From: Rubrimonas sp036735545
GTDB lineage: Bacteria > Pseudomonadota > Alphaproteobacteria > Rhodobacterales > Rhodobacteraceae
Direction of reading: 5' to 3'
Length of the DNA stretch: 8,753 nucleotides
NCBI GenBank assembly: GCA_036735545.1
Contig: DAINOD010000110.1
Span: 1-8,753, forward strand
The notes beneath the pieces were generated by a model. That model was not told the DNA's origin, made no database searches, and saw only the letters and a program-made list of their open reading frames with translations. Positions within the stretch are counted from its first letter, which is position 1. Each line of letters opens with the position of its first letter. The position numbers were made by a program, and so were the translations under genes. Shown here piece after piece: positions 1 through 6,185 of the stretch.

Positions 1-383
1 TCTACCTGCCGGTGAACGCGCCGGGCGCGCTGCTCTATCTCGGCGACTGCCACGCCGTGCAGGGCGACGGCGAACTGTGCGGCGTCGCGCTCGAGATGCC
101 AGCCACGGTCGAGATCCAGATCGACCTCATCAAGGGCTGGACCATCGGCTCGCCGCGGCTTGAGAACGAGGCGTTCTTCATGTGCATCGGCAGCGCCCGC
201 CCGATGGAGGACGCGGTGCGCCGCGCGTATCGCGACCTCGTGCGCTGGCTAGCGGCGACAACGGGCATGGACGAGCACGAGGCCTACATGCTGCTGACGA
301 TGTGCGGCAAGGTGCGGCTGGGGAACATGGTGGACCCCAAGTATTCGCTCGGCGCCTCCATCGCCCGCAGATACTTCGAGTGA
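1..383 (+). CDS. Acetamidase/formamidase family protein, C-terminal part (5' truncated by window)
   Basis: The reading frame enters from the left edge (first full codon at base 3) and ends at TGA 381-383, leaving 126 residues of a longer protein. It begins YLPVNAPGALLYLGDCHAVQ, and the GDCHAxQGDGE stretch is the hallmark of the FmdA/AmdA acetamidase/formamidase family (usually near GDxHAxQGDGE). These enzymes hydrolyse short aliphatic amides such as formamide or acetamide to the acid and ammonia in the cytoplasm. The C-terminal half, with ATTGMDEHEAYMLLT and a late NMVDPKYS stretch, also fits the family. The start, promoter and N-terminal half lie outside the window. It is followed on the same strand after 13 nt by an SDR gene, so the two are probably co-transcribed. 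The exact amide substrate cannot be told. Confidence 0.88.
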   Translation, partial: YLPVNAPGALLYLGDCHAVQGDGELCGVALEMPATVEIQIDLIKGWTIGSPRLENEAFFMCIGSARPMEDAVRRAYRDLVRWLAATTGMDEHEAYMLLTMCGKVRLGNMVDPKYSLGASIARRYFE

Positions 384-396
384 GGGGACCGACGCG

Positions 397-1158
397 ATGG
401 ATCTGGGACTGGATGGGCTGCGCGCCCTCGTGACCGGCGGCACAAAGGGCATCGGCCGCGCCGTGGCCGACATCCTCGCCGACGAGGGCGCCCATGTCGG
501 CGTCTGCGCCCGCGACGCGGCGGAGGTGGAGGCAACGGTGGCGGCGCTGAAGGCGAAGGGCGCGACCGCCTTCGGCCGGGCGCTCGACGTGGCCGACAAG
601 GCCGCGCTCGAGGCCTGGGTGGCGGACGGGGCCGCGGCGCTGGGGGGCGTCGACATCGTGGTGGCGAACGTCTCGGCCCTGGCGGTGGGGGACGACGAGG
701 CGGCCTGGGAAGCGGGCTTCGCCACCGACATGATGCACACGGTGCGGCTGGTGAACGCCGCCATGCCCTGGCTGGAGAAGTCCAGGGCGGCCTCGATCAC
801 CGCGATCTCCAGCGTGTCGGGCCGCGAGACCGACTTCACGGGGCCCGCCTACGGCGCCTTCAAGGCGGCGCTGGTGCACTACATGCACGGGCTGGCGGTG
901 AAGCTGGCGCCGAAGATGATCCGCGCCAATGCGGTCAGCCCCGGCAACACCTATTTCGAGGGCGGCATCTGGCAGCGCATCGAGACCGGCAACCCCGAAC
1001 TCTTCGCGCAGGCACTCGCCCTGAACCCGACGGGGCGGATGGCCGCGGCCGGGGAGATCGCGCGGGGCGTCGTGTTCCTCGCGAGCCCGGCCTCGTCCTT
1101 CACGACCGGCACGAACCTCGTGATCGACGGCGCGCTGACCCGGGGCGTCCAGCTCTGA
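397..1158 (+). CDS. SDR family oxidoreductase (FabG-like)
   Basis: This 253-residue protein has the usual length of a classical short-chain dehydrogenase/reductase, a cytoplasmic NAD(P)(H)-dependent enzyme acting on alcohol/carbonyl groups. The cofactor-binding TGGTKGIG lies at residues 13-20, followed by Arg39 at the end of beta-2 and Asp64 in a DV motif. The catalytic set is Ser139, Tyr152 and Lys156 (YxxxK); Pro150-Gly149 precede the Tyr, and a C-terminal TGTNLVIDGA strand is present. Two deviations stand out. The usual NNAG after beta-4 reads NVSA (91-94), and the position normally holding the tetrad Asn reads Asp111. The ATG is supported by an AGGGG Shine-Dalgarno at 383-387, 9 nt upstream and overlapping the previous stop region. 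The substrate is unknown. Position behind the amidase suggests one short operon, but no shared pathway is evident. Confidence 0.9.
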   Translation: MDLGLDGLRALVTGGTKGIGRAVADILADEGAHVGVCARDAAEVEATVAALKAKGATAFGRALDVADKAALEAWVADGAAALGGVDIVVANVSALAVGDDEAAWEAGFATDMMHTVRLVNAAMPWLEKSRAASITAISSVSGRETDFTGPAYGAFKAALVHYMHGLAVKLAPKMIRANAVSPGNTYFEGGIWQRIETGNPELFAQALALNPTGRMAAAGEIARGVVFLASPASSFTTGTNLVIDGALTRGVQL

Positions 1159-1173
1159 GCGCGCGGCAAGGCC

Positions 1174-1198
1174 GGCCCGTCCGCGGGCCCGCGCGGGC
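1174..1198 (+). terminator. GC-rich hairpins in convergent spacer, possible terminator (weak)
   Basis: Sixteen bases after the plus-strand SDR stop there is a perfect 6-bp stem, GGCCCG (1174-1179) with CGGGCC (1184-1189), around a 4-nt loop. It runs into a second self-complementary element, GCCCGCGCGGGC (1187-1198). No T-run follows, so this is at best an imperfect terminator. In DNA this GC-rich such stems also arise by chance. Confidence 0.22.
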
Positions 1199-1263
1199 TC
1201 GCCGGTCCCATGCGCCGGATCGGGCGGCGGGGCCGTTTCGATGAGGCCGGCGCGCGCGTCCCG

Positions 1264-1288
1264 AAAAGGTTGGGGCATGCCCGGCCCC
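1264..1288 (-). terminator. Candidate intrinsic terminator for the minus-strand transporter/SDR operon
   Basis: Read on the minus strand, GGGGC (1288-1284) pairs with GCCCC (1276-1272) around a 7-nt loop. AACC and then TTTT (1267-1264) follow. The element starts 36 nt past the stop codon of the last operon gene (1324), where a terminator would be expected. The stem is short and the T-run is modest and displaced by 4 nt, so the call is tentative. Confidence 0.38.
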
Positions 1289-1323
1289 GCGCCGCCCGCA
1301 TCGGCCACGGCTTCCGGCGCCGC

Positions 1324-2103
1324 TCAGATCGCCTGCATCGCGTCGAGCGATTCCGGCAGGACCTGCCCGCCGTCGACGACGATGGTCTGCCCCGTGATGT
1401 AGGCGGCCTCGTCGGAGGCCAGGAACAGCGCCGCGTGGCCGATGTCCTCGACGCGGCCGAGCCGCTTGAGCGGGATCGACTCGGCCATCTGGCGCAGATA
1501 CTCGTCGCCGAGGCCCTCCAGCCCCTCGGTGATGATGTTGCCCGGCATCACCGCGTTCACCGTGACGCCGTGGCGCGACAGTTCCATCGCCGCGGTGCGC
1601 AGGAAGCCGAGCTGGCCCGCCTTGGAGGCCGCGTAATGCGTCCAGCCGGGATAGCCGGTGATCGGCCCCGTGATCGAGGAGGTGATGACCACCCGACCGC
1701 CGCCGCGCCGCTCGAAGGCGGGAATCGCCGCCTTCACGCACAGGAAGCAGCTCTTGAGGTTGGTCCCCAGCACGAAGTCCCAGTCCTCGGGCTCCATGTC
1801 CACGAGCTTCTTCTGCGGGAAGATCCCGGCGTTGGCGCACAGCACGTCGAGCCCGCCATGGTCCGCCTCCGCGCGCGCGATCAACTCCTGCACGCTCTCC
1901 CAGTCGGTGACGTCGCAGATCTGCCCCGCGACATCGCCGCCGGCGGCCTTCATCTCCGCGACGGCGGCGTCGAGGTCGGCCTCGCCGCGCGCGGCCAGCA
2001 GCACCTTGGCACCGCGCTGCGCGAACACCCGCGCGATGCCCTTGCCGATGCCCTTCGACGCGCCCGTCACCACGACCGAGCGCCCTGCGATGGATGTGAG
2101 CAT
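1324..2103 (-). CDS. SDR family NAD(P)-dependent oxidoreductase (FabG-like), last gene of transporter operon
   Basis: This 259-residue classical SDR starts at ATG 2103-2101. The open frame extends further upstream, but that part is antisense-like text inside the permease gene, and a strong GGAAGGGGGG ribosome site (2107-2116) sits just before this ATG. TGASKGIG is at residues 13-20, Arg39 ends beta-2, and the CDV motif contains Asp64. NAG is at 91-93 and the tetrad is Asn115, Ser142/143, Tyr157 and Lys161. The Ser-Tyr spacing is one residue longer than usual if Ser143 is the catalytic one. ITGQTIVVDGGQ near the C-terminus is the standard SDR end. It begins 25 nt after the permease stop and is therefore probably co-transcribed with the transporter. 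I infer that it oxidises or reduces the imported compound or a product of it; the substrate is not identifiable. Confidence 0.92.
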   Translation of the reverse strand: MLTSIAGRSVVVTGASKGIGKGIARVFAQRGAKVLLAARGEADLDAAVAEMKAAGGDVAGQICDVTDWESVQELIARAEADHGGLDVLCANAGIFPQKKLVDMEPEDWDFVLGTNLKSCFLCVKAAIPAFERRGGGRVVITSSITGPITGYPGWTHYAASKAGQLGFLRTAAMELSRHGVTVNAVMPGNIITEGLEGLGDEYLRQMAESIPLKRLGRVEDIGHAALFLASDEAAYITGQTIVVDGGQVLPESLDAMQAI

Positions 2104-2128
2104 GGTCCCCCCTTCCGGTTTCCGGTTC

Positions 2129-2962
2129 CTATTCCGCCGCGACCGCCGTGCGCCGCCGCGCCCGGGCGCGCAGCCACAGCGCCCCGAGCCCAAGCGCCGC
2201 GAGGCTCGCCGAGAACGCCACGCTGAGCATCCCCACGGTCGGCACCAGCGGCGTGTAGCCCGACACCATGCGCGCATAGAGCCATTTCGGCAGCGTCGCA
2301 TCGACGCCCAGCGTGAACAGCGACAGCGGGAAATTGCCCCAGCTGAGCAGGAAGGCGAACAGCCCCGCCGACACCATGCCCGGCGCCAGCAGCGGGATGG
2401 TCACCTCGCGCAGGGTGGCCCAGGTCGAGCAGCCCATGTCGCGCGCGGCCTCCTCGAGCGCGGGGTCGAAGGCATAGGCCCGGATCGCGATGATCAGCGT
2501 CGCCACCGGCGAGATCCAGACCAGGTGCGCGACCACCGCCGTCCTCCAGGACGGGATGATCCCCAGCGCGTTGAACCACATCAGCAGCGCCAGCCCCAGC
2601 ACCGCCTGCGGAAAGAAGATCGGCAGCAGCGCGAGCTTCTGGAAAGTCCGCCGCCCCTTCCAGTCGTAGCGCGCGAAAGCCAGCGCGCCGAAGAAGCCGA
2701 TGACCACCGACAGCACCGTGACGAGCGACGCGACCTTGAGCGAGGTGATCGCGAGGTCGCGCACCGTGTCGCTCGCCAGCGCCTCGCCATACCAGTCGAA
2801 GGAATAGCGCCGGATCGGGAAGCTGAGATAGCGGCCCCTCGACACCGAGGCGAAGCCCACCGCCACCAGCGGCAGGTAGAGGATCGCGAGGACCAGCGCG
2901 CCATAAAGCCCCAGCGCCATGCGCGCGCCGCGGGTCGGGCCGGTCAGCGAGCCGTCGGCCAT
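2129..2962 (-). CDS. ABC transporter permease, PotC/PotI-like (spermidine/putrescine type)
   Basis: This 277-residue inner-membrane permease has about six hydrophobic segments (roughly residues 17-40, 69-95, 108-135, 141-165, 193-220 and 240-265). It carries the BPD-transport EAA loop at EEAARDMG (170-177), continuing to IPLLAPG (189-195), the site that docks onto the ATPase. It is the second permease of a polyamine-class importer. Start and coupling: its ATG (2962-2960) shares one base with the TGA of the preceding permease (TGATG), a classic translational-coupling junction. A later Met at residue 15 is possible, but the overlap favours the first. It ends with an Arg-rich, Ala-rich tail. The family call is firm; the transported molecule is not determined by the permease sequence. 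Confidence 0.93.
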   Translation of the reverse strand: MADGSLTGPTRGARMALGLYGALVLAILYLPLVAVGFASVSRGRYLSFPIRRYSFDWYGEALASDTVRDLAITSLKVASLVTVLSVVIGFFGALAFARYDWKGRRTFQKLALLPIFFPQAVLGLALLMWFNALGIIPSWRTAVVAHLVWISPVATLIIAIRAYAFDPALEEAARDMGCSTWATLREVTIPLLAPGMVSAGLFAFLLSWGNFPLSLFTLGVDATLPKWLYARMVSGYTPLVPTVGMLSVAFSASLAALGLGALWLRARARRRTAVAAE

Positions 2963-3807
2963 CAGCGCCGCCCCATGATGCGGTCGAGGTCGATCCGCCC
3001 CAGCGCCACCACCACCAGCCCGCCGAGCACCGCGATCAGCGACATGGCCAGCGCCGAGCCCAGCGGCCAGTTCTGCGCATAGGTGAAGGCGGTCTCCACG
3101 TCGTCGCCGATGGTGATGACCGAGCGGCCGCCGAGCAGCTTTCCTTCCGCGATCGCGCCCGCCGACAGCACGAAGCACAGCAGCGCGCCCACCACGATCC
3201 CCGGCGCGGCCAGCGGCAGGTCGATCTCGCGCAGCACCGTCCAGCGCGAGGCGCCGAGGTCGAAGGCCGCCTGCCGCGCGTCCTCGGGGATCATCGCCGC
3301 GCCCTGCGCCATCGGGAAAAGCATGAAGGGGAAATAGACGTAGACCAGCCCGAACACGATGGAACCGGGGTTGTAGACCAGCCCGTCGGTCCCCCAGCCG
3401 AACCAGTGCCGCAGATACCCGTCGAGCAGCCCGCCCTTCATCAGCACCAGAACCCAGCCGAACAGGCGGATGTTCTCGGACACGAACAGGCTCATAACCA
3501 CCGCCACGGTGATGACCAGCGTGAAGCGCTTCCAGAGCTTCGCCATCGCGAAGGCCAGCGGCCAGCACAGCAGCATCAGGATCGCGGTGGCCGCCAGCGC
3601 CATCGCCAGCGAGCGCAGCAGCGAGCGCCAGTAGCCCTGGTCGATCATCGCCGCATAGGCCGAGAAATCGGGCGCATGGCCGAGGTCGAACACCCGCTCC
3701 GGCATGACCGAGAAAGCCGCGACGATGGCGAGCGGGGCCATGAACCCCAGCGCCAGCGCGAACGCCAGCGGCGCGGCGGCGAGCAGGCCGAGGCGTCCCT
3801 CGCCCAT
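2962..3807 (-). CDS. ABC transporter permease, PotB/PotH-like (spermidine/putrescine type)
   Basis: This 281-residue integral membrane protein is the first permease of the importer. A first hydrophobic segment spans residues 7-34, and a large periplasmic loop follows (about 36-58, DLGHAPDFSAYAAMIDQGYW). Further segments lie near 64-90, 95-122, 148-172, 201-218 and 248-269. The EAA-type coupling loop reads QAAFDLG (179-185) with IDLPLAAPG (195-203), so Gln replaces the first Glu of the consensus. FVSENIRLFGWVLVL near residues 108-122 resembles the conserved region of PotB-type permeases. The ATG lies only 4 nt after the ATPase stop (TGA GGCG ATG), with a weak GGAG at 3821-3818. Together with the next permease it should form the heterodimeric channel. 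Confidence 0.93.
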   Translation of the reverse strand: MGEGRLGLLAAAPLAFALALGFMAPLAIVAAFSVMPERVFDLGHAPDFSAYAAMIDQGYWRSLLRSLAMALAATAILMLLCWPLAFAMAKLWKRFTLVITVAVVMSLFVSENIRLFGWVLVLMKGGLLDGYLRHWFGWGTDGLVYNPGSIVFGLVYVYFPFMLFPMAQGAAMIPEDARQAAFDLGASRWTVLREIDLPLAAPGIVVGALLCFVLSAGAIAEGKLLGGRSVITIGDDVETAFTYAQNWPLGSALAMSLIAVLGGLVVVALGRIDLDRIMGRR

Positions 3808-3811
3808 CGCC

Positions 3812-4933
3812 TCAGCGCTCCGCGATCAGATGCGCGCGCGAAAGCGGCCAGCCGAGCCGGACCGGATCGCCCGGCGCGGCGGCGACGCGCGCCTCGCGCA
3901 GGGTCTCAACGGTCACGAAGCGGCTTTCGTCGAGGTCGATGCGCTGCTGGATGCGCGAGCCGAGCACGTATTCGTCGTGGAAGCGGCCCGACACGGTGAC
4001 TTCGGCGACCTCGTCGGGCCTCAGGATCGATGCGCTCTCGGGGCGGATCATCATGGTCGCGCGCTGGCCGGGGCGCAGGCCGATCCGCGCTTCCGCCTCG
4101 CGGGTCATGCGCAGCGGCCCGGTCCGCAGGCCGTCGGCCTCGCCCGCCAGATCGAACAGGTTCACCTCGCCCATGAACTCAGCCACGAAGCGGCTGGTCG
4201 GGCGGGCGTAGATGTCGTCGGGCGCGCCGATCTGCTCGAAGCGGCCCGCACGCATGATGGCGATGCGGTCCGACATCACCATCGCCTCCTCCAGCGAATG
4301 GGTGATGTAGACGAAGGTCTTGGCCGTCCGCGCGTGCAGGTCCTTGAGCTCCTTCTCCAGCGTCTTGCGCAGCCGGTAGTCGAGCGCCGAGAGCGGCTCG
4401 TCGAAGAACAGGATCTCGGGGTCGAAGGCGAGCGCGCGGGCGAGCGCCACGCGCTGCCGCTCGCCGCCGGAACAGTCCTGGATGCGCTTGTCGACATGGC
4501 TGCGCGGCAGTCGCAGCAGGTCCAGCAGTTCGAGCGCGCGCGCCCGCCGCTCGGCCGCCGGGACGCCGCGGATCTTGAGCGGGAAGGCGATGTTCTCGCC
4601 GACCGAACGGTGCGGGAACAGCGCCAGCGACTGGAACACCATGCAGGTCGGCCGCCGGTTCGCGGGCACGCGCTCGATCCGCCGCCCGCGCAGCAGGATC
4701 GCGCCCTCGCCCGGCGCCTCCAGCCCCGCGAGCAGGCGGATCAGCGTGGTCTTGCCGCTGCCCGAAGGGCCGACGATGGTCAGGAACTCGCCCTCGCGCA
4801 CCTTCAGGTCGATCGCGCGCAGGGCGGTGAAATCGCCGAAGCTCTTGGTCAGCCCGGCGATCTCGAGGATCGGCTGCGCCCCGGGAGGCGCGGCCGGCGC
4901 GTCCGGTGCAGCTTCGGCGAGCGTCTCAGCCAC
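3812..4933 (-). CDS. ABC transporter ATP-binding protein, PotA/PotG-like
   Basis: This 373-residue cytoplasmic ATPase energises the importer. All nucleotide-binding elements are present: Walker A GPSGSGKT (55-62), Q-loop Gln101 in VFQ, signature CSGGERQ (154-160), Walker B ILFFDEP (174-180), D-loop SALD (182-185) and H-loop His212. The C-terminal third (about 280-370) looks like the TOBE domain of the PotA/MalK class, and the total length fits that class. The start is taken as GTG (4933-4931), overlapping the binding-protein stop by 8 nt. No good Shine-Dalgarno precedes it, so translation is probably coupled. Residues 1-20 are an Ala/Pro-rich tail before ILEIAGLTKSFG, and the exact start is the least certain part. 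The signature has Cys-Ser-Gly-Gly-Glu in place of LSGGQ, a conservative variation. Confidence 0.95.
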   Translation of the reverse strand: MAETLAEAAPDAPAAPPGAQPILEIAGLTKSFGDFTALRAIDLKVREGEFLTIVGPSGSGKTTLIRLLAGLEAPGEGAILLRGRRIERVPANRRPTCMVFQSLALFPHRSVGENIAFPLKIRGVPAAERRARALELLDLLRLPRSHVDKRIQDCSGGERQRVALARALAFDPEILFFDEPLSALDYRLRKTLEKELKDLHARTAKTFVYITHSLEEAMVMSDRIAIMRAGRFEQIGAPDDIYARPTSRFVAEFMGEVNLFDLAGEADGLRTGPLRMTREAEARIGLRPGQRATMMIRPESASILRPDEVAEVTVSGRFHDEYVLGSRIQQRIDLDESRFVTVETLREARVAAAPGDPVRLGWPLSRAHLIAER

Positions 4934-6050
4934 GCCGCGCCGCGAGATAGATCGCCGTCAGCTCCGCCTCGTCGGCGACCACGCCGAACTCGACCGAGCG
5001 CGACATCTCCTCCTCGAGGCTGTCCCACTGGATCGCGTCCAGCTCCTCGGCCGAGAACTTCGCGAACACCGCCGGATCGGCCATCTGGGTGACGGGGTTG
5101 TAGGTGCCCTCGGCGAAGGCCACGACCTTCGAGATCTCCGGCTGCTGGACGAAGGCGAGGAACTCCTCGGCGAGCGCCGAAGGGTCGGGGTTGGCGACCG
5201 CCGAGGTCAGCTCGACCCAGACGATGCCGCCCTTGCCGTCGATCGGCCCGGTCTTCGGCGTCACCGCCAGCACATTGGCGAAACCGTCGAAGCGCGCGGG
5301 GCTCGAGGTGTAGGTGCCGCCGGTGAAATAGGCGTCGATCTCGCCGTTGATCATCGCGGTGTTCATCGCCACGAGATCGTCGGTCAGCAGCCGCGCGCCG
5401 CCCAGGATCGCCTCCGCCGTGGTCTTGAACAGCGCCTTCTGGTCGTCGGTCAGCGGCTTGAAGGGGTCGAGGTCGGCGGCGAGGCAGAGGTGGATGACGT
5501 TCCAGTTGTCGTAGGTCAGCACGCCGTAGCGGCCCGCCATCGCCGGGTCGAGGAACAGCTTCCAGCCCTGGTCCTCGGCGGTCTCGCGGCCGATCTTGTC
5601 GGTGTTCACGACGAAGCTGAAGGGCCCGTAGCGCTGCGGCATGCCCAGCAGGTCGCCGTTGTCGGCGAAGGCCAGCGGATAGTCCGAAAAGGCACCCATC
5701 TTCTCGAAGAAGGGCAGGAAGCGCGCCTTGTCGAGCGGCCTGATCAGGCCGGCGGGGTGGAGCTGCTGGCGCGCGAAGGGCTGGTTGAGGTTGATCAGGT
5801 CCCAGACGTTCACCTCGCCGGCGCGCAGGCGGTTGACCATGTCGGGGTCGGAGGTGCCGCTCTCGGCGCGCACGGTCGCGCCGGGGTGCAGGCTGCGGAA
5901 GGGGCCGAGCACGTCGTCGGTGTTGTAGCCCTCCCAGCACAGGATGTTCAGCCGGTCCGTGCGCTGGGCGCGCGCGGCGCCGGCGAAGGCGGCGGACAGG
6001 GCCGTTCCTGCGAGCGCTCCGGCGGTGAAAGCTCTGCGATTCAGGTCCAT
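4926..6050 (-). CDS. Extracellular solute-binding protein, PotD/PotF-like, with twin-arginine-type signal
   Basis: This 374-residue periplasmic binding protein is the first gene of the transporter operon. ATG 6050-6048 is chosen because a GAGGGAG ribosome site lies 7 nt upstream (6064-6058) and because the protein then starts with a signal peptide. Arg5-Arg6 are followed by AFTAGALAGTALSAAFAGA and an A-R-A/Q site (cleavage near 28/29), a Tat-like signal. The mature protein opens LNILCWEGYN (34-43), the typical beginning of the PotD/PotF (spermidine/putrescine-binding) group. Later segments such as GMPQRYGPFSFVVNT (135-149) and LADEF-like helices fit a type II periplasmic binding fold. The ligand is probably a small cationic amine or amino compound, inferred from family only. 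I could not confirm a conserved polyamine-binding residue set. The gene is divergent from the kinase gene at 6186. Confidence 0.93.
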   Translation of the reverse strand: MDLNRRAFTAGALAGTALSAAFAGAARAQRTDRLNILCWEGYNTDDVLGPFRSLHPGATVRAESGTSDPDMVNRLRAGEVNVWDLINLNQPFARQQLHPAGLIRPLDKARFLPFFEKMGAFSDYPLAFADNGDLLGMPQRYGPFSFVVNTDKIGRETAEDQGWKLFLDPAMAGRYGVLTYDNWNVIHLCLAADLDPFKPLTDDQKALFKTTAEAILGGARLLTDDLVAMNTAMINGEIDAYFTGGTYTSSPARFDGFANVLAVTPKTGPIDGKGGIVWVELTSAVANPDPSALAEEFLAFVQQPEISKVVAFAEGTYNPVTQMADPAVFAKFSAEELDAIQWDSLEEEMSRSVEFGVVADEAELTAIYLAARRG

Positions 6051-6130
6051 GTGGGTGCTCCCTCGCCTGTCGGACGTCGTGTCGCAGAGGGATGCTTTCC
6101 CGGAATCGCACAGCGCGCAAGCTTGAAAAG

Positions 6131-6159
6131 TTGTGAGTCCCACAGGTTCCGACTAACTT
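6131..6159 (+). promoter_or_regulatory. Possible sigma-70-like promoter for kinase operon (weak)
   Basis: TTGTGA (6131-6136) and TAACTT (6154-6159) are separated by exactly 17 nt. They match the -35 consensus at 4 of 6 positions and the -10 consensus at 3 of 6. Transcription would start near 6166, about 20 nt before the kinase ATG. Alphaproteobacterial promoters often deviate from consensus, so this is only a candidate. The -35 box overlaps the palindrome at 6132-6144, which would suit repression. Confidence 0.25.
6132..6144. promoter_or_regulatory. TGTGAGTCCCACA palindrome, candidate operator
   Basis: The 13-bp sequence TGTGAGTCCCACA is an inverted repeat with TGTG/CACA arms; five of its six arm pairs match around a central T. 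It sits inside the divergent control region, 42 nt upstream of the kinase ATG and 82 nt from the binding-protein ATG. It could bind a dimeric regulator. I do not recognise the site as belonging to a named regulator. Confidence 0.4.
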
Positions 6160-6185
6160 GCCACAGGAATGGGCGGGGGTGCGCG

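Larger units (their letters stand above)
6051..6185. promoter_or_regulatory. Divergent intergenic control region between transporter and kinase/lyase operons
   Basis: This 135-nt spacer must hold the 5' signals of both the minus-strand transporter operon and the plus-strand kinase/PLP operon. It is visibly less GC-rich in its middle (about 6118-6160) than the flanking genes. It contains a 13-bp near-perfect palindrome, three CACAG copies and a HindIII-type CAAGCTTG palindrome (6118-6125). A confident minus-strand promoter was not found; the best that can be said is a poor TTGCGC/AAGCAT pair. The spacer suggests co-regulation of the two divergent units. Confidence 0.7.

Noticed and set aside
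178..1308. Long minus-strand open frame opposite the amidase end and first SDR
   Set aside because: It is Arg/Gly/His-rich with no recognisable motif and lies antisense to a clear SDR. High GC keeps antisense frames open.
2104..2301. Upstream start for the second SDR at 2301, adding 66 residues
   Set aside because: The extension overlaps the permease gene and has no SDR character. The ATG at 2103 has a strong ribosome site and gives the normal family length.
1210..3082. Long plus-strand open frames opposite the second SDR and the PotC-like permease
   Set aside because: Their composition is Arg/His/Gln-rich and low in complexity, and they are antisense to well-supported genes, so they are GC-driven shadows.
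3704..5092. 462-codon plus-strand open frame opposite the ATPase
   Set aside because: The opposite strand carries every ABC ATPase motif in order. The plus-strand translation has no domain signal.
6051..6143. Upstream GTG start for the binding protein at 6143, adding 31 residues
   Set aside because: The ATG at 6050 has a well-spaced GAGGGAG and puts the twin-arginine signal at the N-terminus. The extension would bury the signal peptide.
6150..6176. Possible sigma-54 promoter on the minus strand (TGGCAAG-like)
   Set aside because: The GG element is passable, but no TTGC(A/T) element sits at the required spacing.
4482..6185. In-frame upstream extension of the kinase, which would give an 899-residue protein
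   Set aside because: The extension is antisense to the ATPase and the binding protein and has shadow-like composition. The kinase fold begins near the ATG at 6186.
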